A stretch of 64,000 nt of DNA from Trichostrongylus colubriformis (Eukaryota; Nematoda; Chromadorea; Rhabditida; Trichostrongylidae). Numbering within the stretch: position 1 is the first letter of the stretch; every line of letters begins with the position of its first letter. The notes below the pieces were generated by a model that searched no databases, was not told the DNA's origin, and saw only the letters and a program-made list of their open reading frames with translations. Where the stretch lies: positions 31,307,686-31,371,685 of the forward strand of contig OZ022261.1 in the NCBI GenBank assembly GCA_963978905.1. Direction: 5' to 3'. Shown one piece after another: positions 1-11,699 of the stretch. A program made the translations under genes and the position numbers.

Positions 1-600
1 TGGAGTGCTTGTAGACCATTCCGTGAAATCGCCCTCCAAGGGACATCTCGTGCAAGCCCAGAGCGCATTGACGTGTATGCTGCCCCGGAGCGCTTCACCG
101 ATAGTTGCGGCTCGACTTCTGCCTTTAATTTCTTGAAAACAACGAAAATATCTATCACAAGTGGAAATGAAAACACTGGGCAGTTATCATGGCGGGAGCA
201 ACGTCATTTCATGCTTTAGCAGACTAGAATACAAAAATCGGTCATCGGTTTTGAGACAGTTGCTACAGATTCTTACTCACTTGAAAATAGCATATGTGAT
301 TATCCGTACAATGTATAAGCTCCAAGTACATTTGGCTCATTCCAATAAATATATCATCGACGATGGGCTACCTGTCACCTTGGCGACGAATGGTTTTTCA
401 TGACCTGAACGGTCTCTTAAGTGCATATCTGGATGCCCAATCCGTATGACATTTCTATTGACCAAAGCTTATAATGAACCGATTTTTCTAGCAAAATATT
501 CGCCATCCACAAAAAGAAAAACCTAGTTGAATGGAATGACGACGTTTAAACGTTATGGATTTGTACTAGATAAATATTAGCTCTACAGTATCTACATTAC
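1..600. other. Stretch downstream of the GPI-anchor gene; nothing recognised
   Basis: This is 3' flank of the minus-strand gene ending at 601. A plus-strand frame at 161-403 is open but has no splice signals, family resemblance or biased codon use that I can see. No repeat was recognised. Confidence 0.4.
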
Positions 601-3600
601 TTATCGCCCAAGTACTGCAACGAATATTGGGACAAATAAGCCTAAAGCAGCCGTTGATGATGCTTCAGCTGGTCCAAGAGCATCCGGTTCGCTTTGGACA
701 GTCTCCATTTCAGAAGATTCGACCTGAAAATTCGACATAGAGTAAAAAATGTTTGATTTAAACACGGCGTTATTTCTGCGAATAGAAAGGACTAGAAAGA
801 ACGACGCACGTCATTCCGCACGCCGATCATTGGCGTCGCGCTACGGGCGCCGTCTGCAGCTAGGTCCTGAAGCGATTACCCTATTCTATGCCATATTTCA
901 GGTGAATATGTCATGGCGTAAAAATGTTCGTTAGAGATTGCATCTCTGTCGAAAGATACACCAGGGTATGGAGAAGGCAATCGCATCCTATCATCCAAGT
1001 GCTCGGAATGGCCAGTTTCGGATACCAGAGATCGTTATCCCATGTTCATAAAGTAAGGGGAAATAAACAAGTGAATTACACTTCGGCTAGTCCCCGCTTC
1101 CAATACCGCTACGATTCTCATGGAAACTGTATATATTGCGCATTCCCAACATAGGATCAAAGATCAGTTTAAAGGGCTAGATTCCTCAGTTATAGCTGAG
1201 GATTCTGATTGTGGAGCATTACTACAGACTGCTAACAGCTCTCCATCTTTTATTGCCTAATCTAAAATAAGCGCCCATTTTATGCGAAATACGAAATGCA
1301 CATGCCTTGTTTTCCTCTTCCGTCTCCTCTTCGGGGATCTTGCAGTCCAAAACACATTTGTCGAGTTTATCAACATGTAAGCCCTGAAACACAGATGTTT
1401 TCCCTTGTGGTTATTCGCACACACTAGCATAAACATCTAAATCAAACTTTTTAAAACCAGTATAGGCTCTACGAAGCCCTGCATCTTACGGTTAAACAAC
1501 TGCTTCAAAAAAAGAGTTAATCAATAAATTTAATCGAAGACACTGAGAAGATTCCTTCCCTCGTCACTATTTTATTGGGAAACGATGACTCAAGACTTTT
1601 CATGGATCTGTCCCTTGCTAGCTTGCTTTTTTGCCCCACGAATTCAACAAGGAACAAGGGAGCAGGCAGCACGCAAGCCCATCCAAAATTCACGTCGGCG
1701 GAACATTCAAAATGTTGCAATCGAGAAGTAATGCAGCTTGGTGATTCACCTTGTTGTTCAAGAAAATGCTTGTTCTTAGGGATCGCGAATATTTTTCTGA
1801 ATGTATGGCCTTACCCCGGTATCAGGGAGGTGGTGTAGTGGAAAGAGGCGCTGCTCTTGCTAGCTTGACTTGGGATAGATGGGTTTGAGCAAAATTAAGT
1901 CGGACAAGATATCTAGTCGTTGCAATTCGTTGAATGGGCAAATGGTAATCATATATCAAAACGATTTCTAGTGAAAGCAGAGTTTGTATCGCATTGAGAG
2001 GGATGCTTTCAAGTTTAGCTGCATGAATGTGAATCGCCAAGACACAATTCCGCAAGGTGTTGTGCAGAATGCGACGTTATGCTTACCACATAAAATAAGG
2101 TGCCCCACACGGTAATCGTCTGAGTCGCTCTGGGACCCAACCATATTAGGCGCCCTTAGCTTGCATGGAGCGCGTCGCAGCCACCACGCTGCGAAATTCT
2201 GTCCAGGGATACACACCTAATGGTGTGAGTGGGAGTAGGTTTGGGAATATAGACCAACATGCGCATTAACTTGTGGTTGCCCATAGACTCTCATGAACTT
2301 CACTTCCAAAGAAAAAAAGAAGGATTTAAATCAGCTCCTGTTTTCGATTTTGCTAGGGGATCTGATAATATGGGCGTGAGGTAAGGGTGAAAGAGTCCCA
2401 TGATAGGTCCCTTGTACAATGATGCACTCAGTTAAGAGCAAAATGATTCTAGCACAATCTCTGGAACATGGTAAGTTCAACAAAAAGGGAAGCGTAGCTC
2501 ACATAAACCGTCATCAAAACAAGTTCAGATAAAAATTTCTGCTCAGAAGGTAAGTTACTTAGTTGAAAAAAAAACTAAAAAGGAAACAAACTCACTTTGA
2601 ACATGTTAGTGAGGGATTTACACATAAGCTGAGCCGCTTCATGTTTACTGCATAGATTACTCATTGCTCGAATGTATTCTTGAAGTTTGAGGTTCAACTG
2701 AAATGAAAGTCTTGTATGTCATGGCGTTGTGGGCCAAGGATTGTATTGCGCAAACGAGGAAAACAAGGCATTTTGGCGTAGATCACATGCAGCCTGAGCT
2801 TTGTAACCTTTACCTGTATACATATGTAATCCTGAAACCCTTGTAAAAAAGTGCGCCAGGACGCTCGAATTGGTGCACTGCGCGGGCAAGTGTTTCTCAG
2901 ATCGTGCTGTGAACTGGCCGGGACAACCGCCGCCTCCTTACGTGACCCGACCTGGTTTGAGTGTCTTGACGCACATCCAAGATAAAGTCACCTGTCTCGG
3001 CTACTACAGAAACAACTCAACTTATCATTTAGAATAATGTTTCCGTACAGGGTATTTCTGCATTCAATCGCTAGCACTGCAAGAAAACTGCAGTAATGTA
3101 GAAGTACTATAAACTCACATTCGTACAAGCTTCCTCATCATCGTCATGTTCAAGAAATTTCTCGCTCAAGTACGTTCCTGCTGACAAAGTCATCTCGCCA
3201 ATTTTTTCCTGAATATTGAAATGAGTGCAGAAACAGCTTGAAATTTTTACGGAGCTTCAAAAACTAAGAAGACATATGGGTCTTATACCATAATACTAAC
3301 GTGTATTTTAATTAGCGAAAAATTCCTTTGAAAACTGCTCTGACAGTTGCATCCTCGCAGAGCGGATCTTCACTAGTAATTCTAACGTGTATTTCGATTA
3401 TTAAAACTTTTTCACGAAAGTCAACCGTGTGGCCCATTCATAGATGGACGAGCCGCTCAATGGCAGAATCATAGGGACGTTCTCGCTTTCCCTTTGCTTC
3501 TGCCATTTAAACGACTTTAGATCCTCAGAAGTGTAGCTGGGTGGACGCATAAAGCACAAATCCCGCCCACTTAATCAAGAAGGTTTTTCACCGAAGACAT

Positions 3601-6600
3601 AAAAAATCGAAATCATTAGAAAGCGGCAGTACGACACCATACAGATCCTCTTTACTCCGACTGGCCTACGGCTATGTTACTATGTAGGTGGATCGCATTC
3701 CAATGCCATGAGACTTTAAGTAGAAGAGCGATGCGTGGCGCATCCCAAAGAGGGGTTGACCAATGTTAAGAGCTCAAGTATCTACCCTTTATGGAAAAAT
3801 AAGTAATTTTTTGAGACATTACACACCCTGTGCCCCTTTACCTTGTCAATACCATCAGGATAAGACAGGTGGACATAGCTTTACACTTGTAACACATCTG
3901 TTCGACAGCTTAACCTCAAAGGACTGACATGACAGGCTCAACTTTCCGGTACGTGTCACCACGTTACAACTGGTTCTGGCGATCACGTGACAGTGTTCAC
4001 CTAACTGTGTAACCTACGCTCCTATCGGTCATCGTAAACGTTCTGCATAAAATTTCCACACTTACCGATTTGAGACAGTCTCTGTGCTTGGTGAGAATTT
4101 CTTGTCCCTCAGCTGAACATGCGTACGTGAGAAGGTAGTAACTCTTCAAGGAAAATTATATGCATTCAAAAAAGATAAATAGGAAAACATAAACATTAAT
4201 GAAGCAGTACAGTATACCTTCAAGAATGATCCGGAGTCTTTACGATGGGTGAGCAAATCGGATACGGTATTTGACACCTCAATCACTTCTCGATGTGAGC
4301 ATTGATGCTGTTCGTCTAGATCATCCTAAAACGGTTCATAATTTAGAGTTTTATCCCATCATTATACACTTGTAATGATCTTCCATGTTTGCACAATTAT
4401 CGATTATCAGAAATGCTGCTCTCCTCTCCGAACAATTACATTTCTACTATATTTTTCCCGGAAAAGATTTGAATTACATTAAAATCAATGCTGAGCTGCC
4501 ATGGCAAATACTTTCGGCCACACATGGTCATTGGGTTCAAGCGCTTTGTATCTTGCACGTTCAAAAAAGGGTGTGGTAGCGGCCGGTGCGATATGCGAAC
4601 GCATCGCGCGCGGCGGCTCGCCGCATGGGCCCCTGCTGCACCAAACTCCATGGAAGTTAGTCACGTAGCTCATTCAGGAACGTAAAGTTATCTCTGACTA
4701 ATGCACGTCTACACTATTTGAGTAATTAACGAAAAAACCTTGTAAAGAAGAAAACAAATGTTTGAGTGACCTGATGGCTAAATACAACAATACAAACCTA
4801 CGATTTTTAGGTACTCGGGGAGGTACGATGGCAAATAAGGTTGAGTACTATCGGGCCTTTTTTAGGTACTGTCGCTTACTCAAGCATATACTTCTACTAG
4901 CCGTAGAAAGCTGTAACCAGAAAAGGGTTTTAACTCCCCATGGGGCCCCATGACGAGACCTAGGTGGATCGATAGGATTTCGAATGCTGGCCATAAATAT
5001 AAGAACCGAAATTGCAAAAGGACGGCGTGACTCAACAAAAGGTCTATTTGAGGGGGCAAACATACACCACCTTTTGAGCAAGGCCGCCACCAGTGAGCCA
5101 CGAAAACCGTTGCTACACATACGGTTAATCTCGTTGATGCCTCACTTCAAGCAAAGTATCCCGCCGATGAGTCATAGCGAACAAAATTTGACCACTGGTA
5201 CTTCGCGCCGGAGAGGCATTTTGCAATTTTTGTTCTCATATTATTGCTTTGTGATCAGCATTCCATACCTTATCGATCCATCAATGTGGGTCCTATTACA
5301 TGAAGTTCCGTGGGGATTCGAGACTCTCCCTAATAAGCAACGCATTTCGTGGCTTATCTGACGATTGTATTTATTTTTAAGGCGTTGCAGCATGCATGGC
5401 GCGTTTTCTGCACCATGTTTCTCTCTTTTCATTCCTTACGTGTGCATGGGTTATGGTATCGTTGGTTGGATGAGAACCAAAGGCGGAGCCTCGCACTGCA
5501 TGAGTGATTCTTCTGCATGGGCTATTGCTTTAATGGCTCTTAATAGGTAGCTGGCCGATTACGCCACATCAAAGCCGACCGAACAAACGCGCCCGCATAA
5601 CCTCATTTCACATTTCCCTCTAGCAAAACCGATATGCCATAATTACGGTCGAGCTTAATCAATGGCTTCGCTGCCACTCTCCCTCAAAAACAATCATTAG
5701 TGAATAGAAGAAGCATGCAAAATTGATTCCATAGTAACAAAAAGTGGCTTCCAGCTGCCGGCACCGACTTCCTTGGCTATTTTTGCACATCGAGCCACTC
5801 AAACAAAATTGGAGGCATCGTGCAAAGAATCTGTAAGATTCATACTTCCTTGAAAAATCCCAACGATGTGCTTCTTGCTTCTTCTGAGCAATAAGAAAAA
5901 AGTATGAGAAAGAAAATTATAGATCGCTTGAATTCCCGCCGTAGTTTCACACATGTTTGCTCGGGTGCAAATTTCAAGGTTAACACCTGTGGGACTAATT
6001 AGGTTCATGCTAACCTTCCTTATCCCTTGTCACGCAGATTTTGACAGTGAGAGTTCCCAACTACAGAAGGACCTCATCATACACTGAGCACTTCATCCCA
6101 CAAAGCCCCGCCCCTTTGTCCACAGCTGTCCACAGCCCAAGGTTTCCGAAGGCTGTTTCGCATCAAAATATCGATTTTTTCTGTGGATCTTTGCAGGTGG
6201 TCTCATTTGACCCTGTTCAAAGCACACACTTCAGAAAGTGGGACCTAACTTTTCGGTACACAGCGCCTTTAACCATGCCATGCATGGTTAAATTTGGCAT
6301 TTAAACTCGTCAATAGATACTTGATGATGAGGTGGCTTTTCCACATTTTTAAGGCACATATGGAGGGAGCTCGACTGGCTGGGATATACAGTAGACGGCC
6401 AAAAATCAATTGACAAACTCCTTTTTTGTCATAAGTTTTTTCAATCCAATCAAATTCGATCAAATTTTAGTATGTGGAGCCTGACCCTATTGCAAAAGTT
6501 TTACACCTTTTGTCTGCTGCTTTTCTGTTTTTATAGCCTTTCACAAGTATTGAATTCGATAAGGGCTCTAAACATGGGAAAAACGTGATCAAATTAAATC

Positions 6601-9600
6601 GTTTCATTTTGTATGTAGAAATCCCAAACTTCCAAAAATTTTGATATTTCGGTAGAAAGCCACAGATCCAATGGCAACTGCACTTAGCAGGGCATCAAGT
6701 AGATGAACTCCTGAATTTCGCTCTGATGCATGGCGTTCTCCTCTTTTACTGGGTTAGCGAACTCTTCTTCATTCCTTCTTTCTCTATTTGTTCAATAAAC
6801 AACTCTTGACTTCTCTTTACGTGGGTTCCAGAAGATTGAAGTCCGGGGACTGGGTCTACCAATCGCACAATGTGTTTTCGTGATGTTAGGAAGTCCCCGT
6901 CACGTCCCTTATATGGGTTCCGGAGAGCTATTCTGCTGTAAAATCCAACCAGCAGGCATGTTTTGCTTTTCCCATGGTAACATGATGTTTACCACCATTC
7001 TCCGAGGCGATTCCCTGTCAACGTTCCGTTGATCTCAAAAGGGCCCCTTCCCGCTTAGTGAGAAAGACCGATACAATGCAAGAGGTCCCCAACTATACTT
7101 GTCTGGGGGTTTCTACATTTCGGAGTGAACTCTCGGTTGGAGGGCATTTTGGATCTCGAATCGTATCACTTCAGAACAATGATCTTGCTATAAAGGCCTT
7201 GTTCCAGACATGCGAGTTTCAATTGAAGTGGCCGCACGCAAGCCGTAGCTCTTCAACTTCTCAATGTTGATAACGGTATTCTGACTGCACGTCACTCATA
7301 GACTGCAGCTCCATTTGAACATCTCCCCACAGTTTTTCAGCTGATTTTGATGCTACCACTTACACCAAATTCAGCGGCAAAGTCCAGTGGCGTGAGATGA
7401 GGCTCGGCTGCGAAGCGACGGATGATGACTCTGTCATGCGTGGAAAGAGCAGAGCAAAGTTTTCCCATTTTTTAAGCATTGTACGTAGTATCTCTGGCCT
7501 CATGACATTTGAGGATCGACGAAACTTCCGATGAAATGCCCCCGAGATGCTTAGAATGGAGTTGAACCTCATACCAGATTTCCCAATTTTCGCGGAAGCC
7601 TTAAAAACCCTTCAAAGCTCTCAAGAGCTCTTGTAATCGAAGTCGTAGTTCTTCTACTGTAAATATCAAAGTTCTTCGAGGTTTCAAAATTGTAGATACA
7701 AATTAAATCGATTATGCATTTCCGTGTTCTCCGCTCGTTTTGAGGCTAATCAAAATAGGAAAATAGCAGCCAAAAAGTGCAAAAGGTTTGCAGTGGTATC
7801 TGGTCCCACATACTAAAGTTTGGTAGAATTTGGGATTATATGGGAAAAATGCATGCCAGAAAAGGCGTTTGTCAATCCATTTTGGGCCACTACTGTGCGT
7901 CAATCATCCAGAATGTGGTTAATTTTGAAGGCTACATTTACTGCTGTGCTTGAAAGTGCCCTTCACCCCTCAGGATTCGACTGAAGATGTAAAATGGCCT
8001 ATGAACATTGATCATCACAGGTTGTTCGGAGCTAAATGCATATTGGATGCCTGGACGAGCATTGACGGACGTTAGCGAATCGAAAATGTTTCATTGAAGT
8101 TAATAATTCATCCCTAGTTATTACTTTACCCTCCCACTTTTGGACTATGTGAACCTGAAGGCACACTACCCTTTTGTTAAACGCTGTTCTTTCTGCCGAT
8201 GTGTTCGTCGGCTGGAATTTAGTGCTGTTAGAAATTTTCAATAGCGGCCAATTTCCATTGATTCTTCGTCCCACAAAAACAATTACGATTCGTCCCACGG
8301 CCACAAAATCAAATCGGAATTGAGTGAAATTCGCCGATGGAACACGATTTGTATAGGATTTCGTCGGCGTCTACTGCTTCACATCAGGGATAAGGCAAAC
8401 CGCACACAAGTGACGAATGAAGTGAACCCAATGAAATCTCTAAGGGAACACATTCGCGCTGTCGTGGTGAATGGGTATGATTTTTCATCAAGTGAACACG
8501 ATTTGGTCAGCGTTCATGTGTATTGGCTGCTAGTTGTCGTCCCATGAGGCTCACGACGTTCAAATAGCAATCAAACGCCATCGCCTAGCCATATGGAATC
8601 CCATTTGGGGTAAATTGAGAGAAAGCGCGGGTGAGAGAGTGACGAAAGCCGACTGTGAGCCTCACCACAACGTCTGGCCCGTATACTTGTGTTCGCGCGA
8701 AAAATTCAGGAAATTCATCAACTGCCCCGCTTCTGGGATGCAAAAAGTTCAAGACGAAACTTTCACTTCTTCTTTTGAGGAATAGCGTGCGATCTTTCAT
8801 GATAAATATGTGACCCGCTGTCTGGATCTTTTGAAATGCTTTTCAGCATTCTGAACTACAGGAAGAGCCGCATAACTAAATCAACTGATTACTAAAGGAA
8901 ACTGCTATTGAGCTGAAACTTTGAGTGGGATTAAGCGACAGACACTTCCCTATGAGAGAGAGAGGGGGGGGGGGGGGGAGGCGCAATACGGTACTTGAGG
9001 AATTCGAAAATTCCAACCACCTTTTTCAGAAGTTTTGAAAGCAGTGAGATGGTGTCCATTAAAGCACGTCCATCTACAAAACTTTGTAGTAGAAAGTAGG
9101 TCAATGACTTTTTCTCAAAGACAGCTTTAGGATACCAACAACAGCAGTGGTCATGGAGCGAATGAAGGGGGGTCTTATTTTCCCATACTTTTCCCGAACA
9201 TCATGCTTGATCCTGACTTCCAAGCTCTAAGTCTAAAATAACTAGTTATCAGTTGTAACGGAATTAAATCGATTGGTATATGTGATCTGATACTACGAGT
9301 GATACTGAGCCTTCATAACGAGTGACACCGCGTGATAAGTGGCGATACTGACCCTTAACTAGTTCTTTTACCGTCACATGTTCTTCAGCGTTTCAGCCCA
9401 CGTAAGGTCATCTCTGTGAGTATCTCTTCCTGTATGAATTACAAGCTACGGTGTTAAAATTCGATCAGGTTGTCCGGTGTGGAACTTTTTTCTGATATGA
9501 ATAAATAAACAGTAAAAATATCCATTGATTATCATAATGGATCATGTGAAAACAGCAAGGCATGCTCGGGAACCGGACTCCGCTCACTTCAGCATCCATG

Positions 9601-11666
9601 CGCAGGTGACTTAACAAGTGTTGTCAACCACCACTTAGTAACGCAGTCCCCATGGCAAGCCGCTAGTAATGCCGAATCGATCGCTGAGTGAGGGTGAATA
9701 CGTGAGGTGAAGTGAGTTCTACGATGTGACGACGACTACCGACATCGAAGGGGCTAGCGGCACTAAAAAGCCAGTGAAAAGAGGCTTGCGCGAGCATGTA
9801 TGCATCATGTCAAATTGCACGTGGATGCGGCCGACATTGACGACAACGAGGCGATATCGTTGTCATGATCAGCCTATGTACACAAAGCTGTTCCACTTGC
9901 AAAATCCTCGTTCAGCAGCTGCATCGAACTGAAGGACGACGACTTTCTGTTTGTCAGTCATTATTTCGCCCGGCTACAATAGGGCCAGATGGGACCGGAC
10001 CGTCCACTCAGTCTGGATTACTGTAATCTTGTCACTCAATAAAAACGAGTGGTCATGTCAACGTCTCCTGAGAAACGATGTGACAATCTGGGATGTGGCG
10101 GTGACCCTGACAAATGCATGTGTTACCCGAGTTAATGGCATCGGACTTAGGGTTCATAGCATGCGCGGGTGTCGGCTGATTAGATGGTGCTAACCACGTT
10201 GTGGGGAGGTTCGTTTCATTCGACGGCTAATTCGACAATGAGACTCGCTCAGGGTCATGACAACCGCCCTACTGCCAAGCGACGTCATTATCCTCACTCC
10301 ACTAATTTCATTAAATGCTTGGAAGACGTACACAATAAGACAGACGGGGGAGTTCTCGTGCATACGCGACCTCTCGACTCCTTGTGTGTCAGGAGGGGGG
10401 AATAATGGCGCTCAACGATCTAGCGTGTGAACTGTCATTCTCAAGTGCTCATCTGTTCTCTAATAGCCCTTATAGGTTAGAGGACTGCGAGCAAGAATGA
10501 GTCTATCTAAGGTCACTTAAGGTGATTTAATATTCCATACGTTGATCAGGTCCCTCGAGAATCTCTGGGCAATGACTGCTGCGGCCCGACCACATCTAGC
10601 AGCTGTTCATATAGGTTTAAATGCACACCCACAGCCACATACACACACACATATTGTCGGCATGATTTCTTCGACAGTCGCCTAATCTGCTTATTTCCAA
10701 TTCACAGTCGGTCGGATACGGTCACCGCCCTCAGTTGATTGTTTAACGCATTAGTTATGCAAATCGCTGTGTCGGTGGTTCACTTGAAGACGTTCATCAC
10801 GACGTTTCATCTCACATCACTCAAATATTAAGCCTAAGGCTATGATCGCCACCGAGAAAATGAGGTCATGTGATCTACACGGGCATCCTTCTTTTTTGAG
10901 CAAATAAAACACTGAAAGGGCATTGAAGGCCTAACTGGAGTTATCTACAAAATGAATCGAAAAGATGAGTGTTCTCCGCTTGGGATATACTTTGCACTAT
11001 TTCTTTTATAAAGCCGCAAATAAGCAAGCAAGAAAGACAGCCGCTCTCATCTTTCGCCGACCAGCTGGAGCCACCCCGCTTTTTATATGGATAACCTGAT
11101 CGAATTTAACACCACAACTTGTAATTTAGACAGGTAGAGATACTCAGAGAAGACCTTACGTGGACTTAGGTGCATATGACGGTAAAGGAACTAGTTAAGG
11201 GCCAGTATCACCAGTTATCACATAGTATCACTCGTTATCGAGATTTAGTATCAGTAGTGATCACACATAACAATCGCTTTCTACGGCCAGCACCAGTAGG
11301 AATCATATATTATCATTGTTCAATAAGGACAAGTATCAGCATTGATCAGAGGCTACAGTATCGCTAGTAATCACTTATGAATCTCAAACAGATTTTAACA
11401 TAGAACCTAAATAAATATAGAAATGCGTGAGAAATTCATAAATGTGCATAACTTTTTAAATTCATAACTGTGCATAACTTTTTGATATGGCAATCGAAAA
11501 AGCGTTAATGGCTAGAATCGCTCACCTTGATACATTTATCAAGTTCTCGTAGATGAGCACATTGATCGGAGGTAATCGTGACAACATTATCTTTCAACTC
11601 GTACAATGTCCACGCCCATTCATCAAGGATGTTGATGAAACATTTCACTAATCCGACGTAGTTACA
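601..11666 (-). CDS. Cys-containing, probably GPI-anchored surface protein, multi-exon, 5' end not found
   Basis: Seven minus-strand exons chain together: 11526-11666, 4218-4325, 4066-4107 (acceptor could instead be at 4112), 3119-3208, 2596-2697, an exon starting at 1383 with uncertain end, and 601-723. All resolved junctions are phase 0 and have good splice sites. The first known exon carries 'ITSDQCAHLRELDKCIK'; another reads 'LCSKHEAAQLMCKSL'; the exon at 1383 reads 'GLHVDKLDKCVLDCK' followed by an acidic run. The last exon ends in a Ser/Ala-rich stretch and then a short hydrophobic tail, 'LFVPIFVAVLGR', directly before TAA. That is the layout of a GPI-attachment signal. The paired Cys within helical segments recalls nematode T20D4.11-like (DUF19) ectodomains, but this family call is a guess. 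No signal-peptide exon was found upstream of 11666. The 7.2 kb intron between 4325 and 11526 is mostly transposon. Exons as coding sequence are likely; function unknown. Confidence 0.55.
2120..2225. repeat. Fragment of a dispersed MITE family (type 'GGGACCCAA')
   Basis: It carries 'tgggacccaac' near 2131 and ends 'gaaattctgtcc..atacacacc' at about 2190-2215. The same order of motifs recurs near 52960-53105, 54480-54597 and 56530-56730. The copies are divergent and short, so this looks like an old non-autonomous family. Confidence 0.45.
2848..2975. repeat. Small inverted-repeat MITE, copy 1
   Basis: The left end reads 'ccaggacgctcgaattgg' and the right end 'acctggtttgagtgtcttg', which are imperfect inverted repeats. 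A cleaner 107-bp copy lies at 45726-45832 with ends 'acaggacactcgaattgg' and its complement. It sits in an intron of the GPI-anchor gene. Confidence 0.5.
4400..5800. other. Intronic stretch with GC-rich repeat-like segments, no exon recognised
   Basis: GC-rich palindromic patches near 4575-4650 and 4930-4980 ('ccccatggggccccatg') look like repeat material. Several overlapping frames are open on both strands, as expected for shadow frames in GC-rich repeats. A minus-strand candidate exon starts at 5883 after 'ttgctcag' and reads 'RWDFSRKYESYRFFARC', but I found no donor that joins it to the exon at 4325, so it is not included in the gene. Confidence 0.35.
6389..7895 (-). mobile_element. Tc1-like DNA transposon, about 1.5 kb, decayed
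   Basis: The element begins 'CAGTAGACGGCCAAAAAT' after a TA at 6387-6388 and ends 'GGGCCACTACTG' at 7895. The ends are inverted repeats. Similarity between 6389-6540 and the complement of about 7745-7895 continues inward, for example 'tttagtatgtgg' on the left and its complement on the right. Terminal CAG with a TA target and a 1.5 kb length fit the Tc1 group. The right-hand target dinucleotide now reads TG, so the duplication has decayed. The element lies in the large intron of the GPI-anchor gene, in the same orientation. Confidence 0.75.
6690..7580 (-). pseudogene. Broken Tc1/mariner-family transposase
   Basis: Minus-strand frames around 7380-7440 read 'HDRVIIRRFAAEPHLTPLDF', the N-terminal helix-turn-helix region of Tc1-type transposases. 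Near 6826-6866 the frame reads 'TQSPDFNLLEPT' followed by a stop and 'REVKSCL'. This matches the family's catalytic-domain motif that typically runs 'PQSPDLNPIE.LW..LK'. Several stops and frame changes interrupt the region, so it cannot encode an active enzyme. It sits centrally between the TIRs of the 6389-7895 element. Confidence 0.75.
7896..9290. other. Intronic stretch, no gene recognised; long G run at 8964-8978
   Basis: Overlapping plus-strand frames at 8320-8785 are open but lack splice signals. A purine tract runs into 15 consecutive G at 8964-8978. Nothing else was recognised. Confidence 0.35.
9314..11245. mobile_element. Non-autonomous element with about 160-bp terminal inverted repeats
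   Basis: 9314-9475 and the complement of 11089-11245 align almost continuously. Shared blocks include 'cccttaactagtt', 'cacgtaaggtc', 'gagtatctct' and 'attcgatcaggtt'. Both arms carry repeated 'agtatca/gtgatac'-type units near their outer ends, especially 11195-11365, as expected for subterminal repeats bound by a transposase. The 1.6 kb interior shows no transposase frame. True outer ends and target duplication were not resolved. Confidence 0.6.
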
Positions 11667-11699
11667 CTGAAAATAAATATTTGAATTCAACAGCTGAAA

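Noticed and set aside
3300..3365. Minus-strand segment 'EDPLCEDATVRAVFKGIFR' followed by a stop
   Set aside because: It sits between two exons that already join in phase 0, and using it would end the protein early. Treated as chance.
5799..5883. Candidate exon 'KKQEAHRWDFSRKYESYR' for the GPI-anchor gene
   Set aside because: The acceptor is acceptable but no donor gives a phase that joins the next exon, while the flanking exons already join each other in phase.
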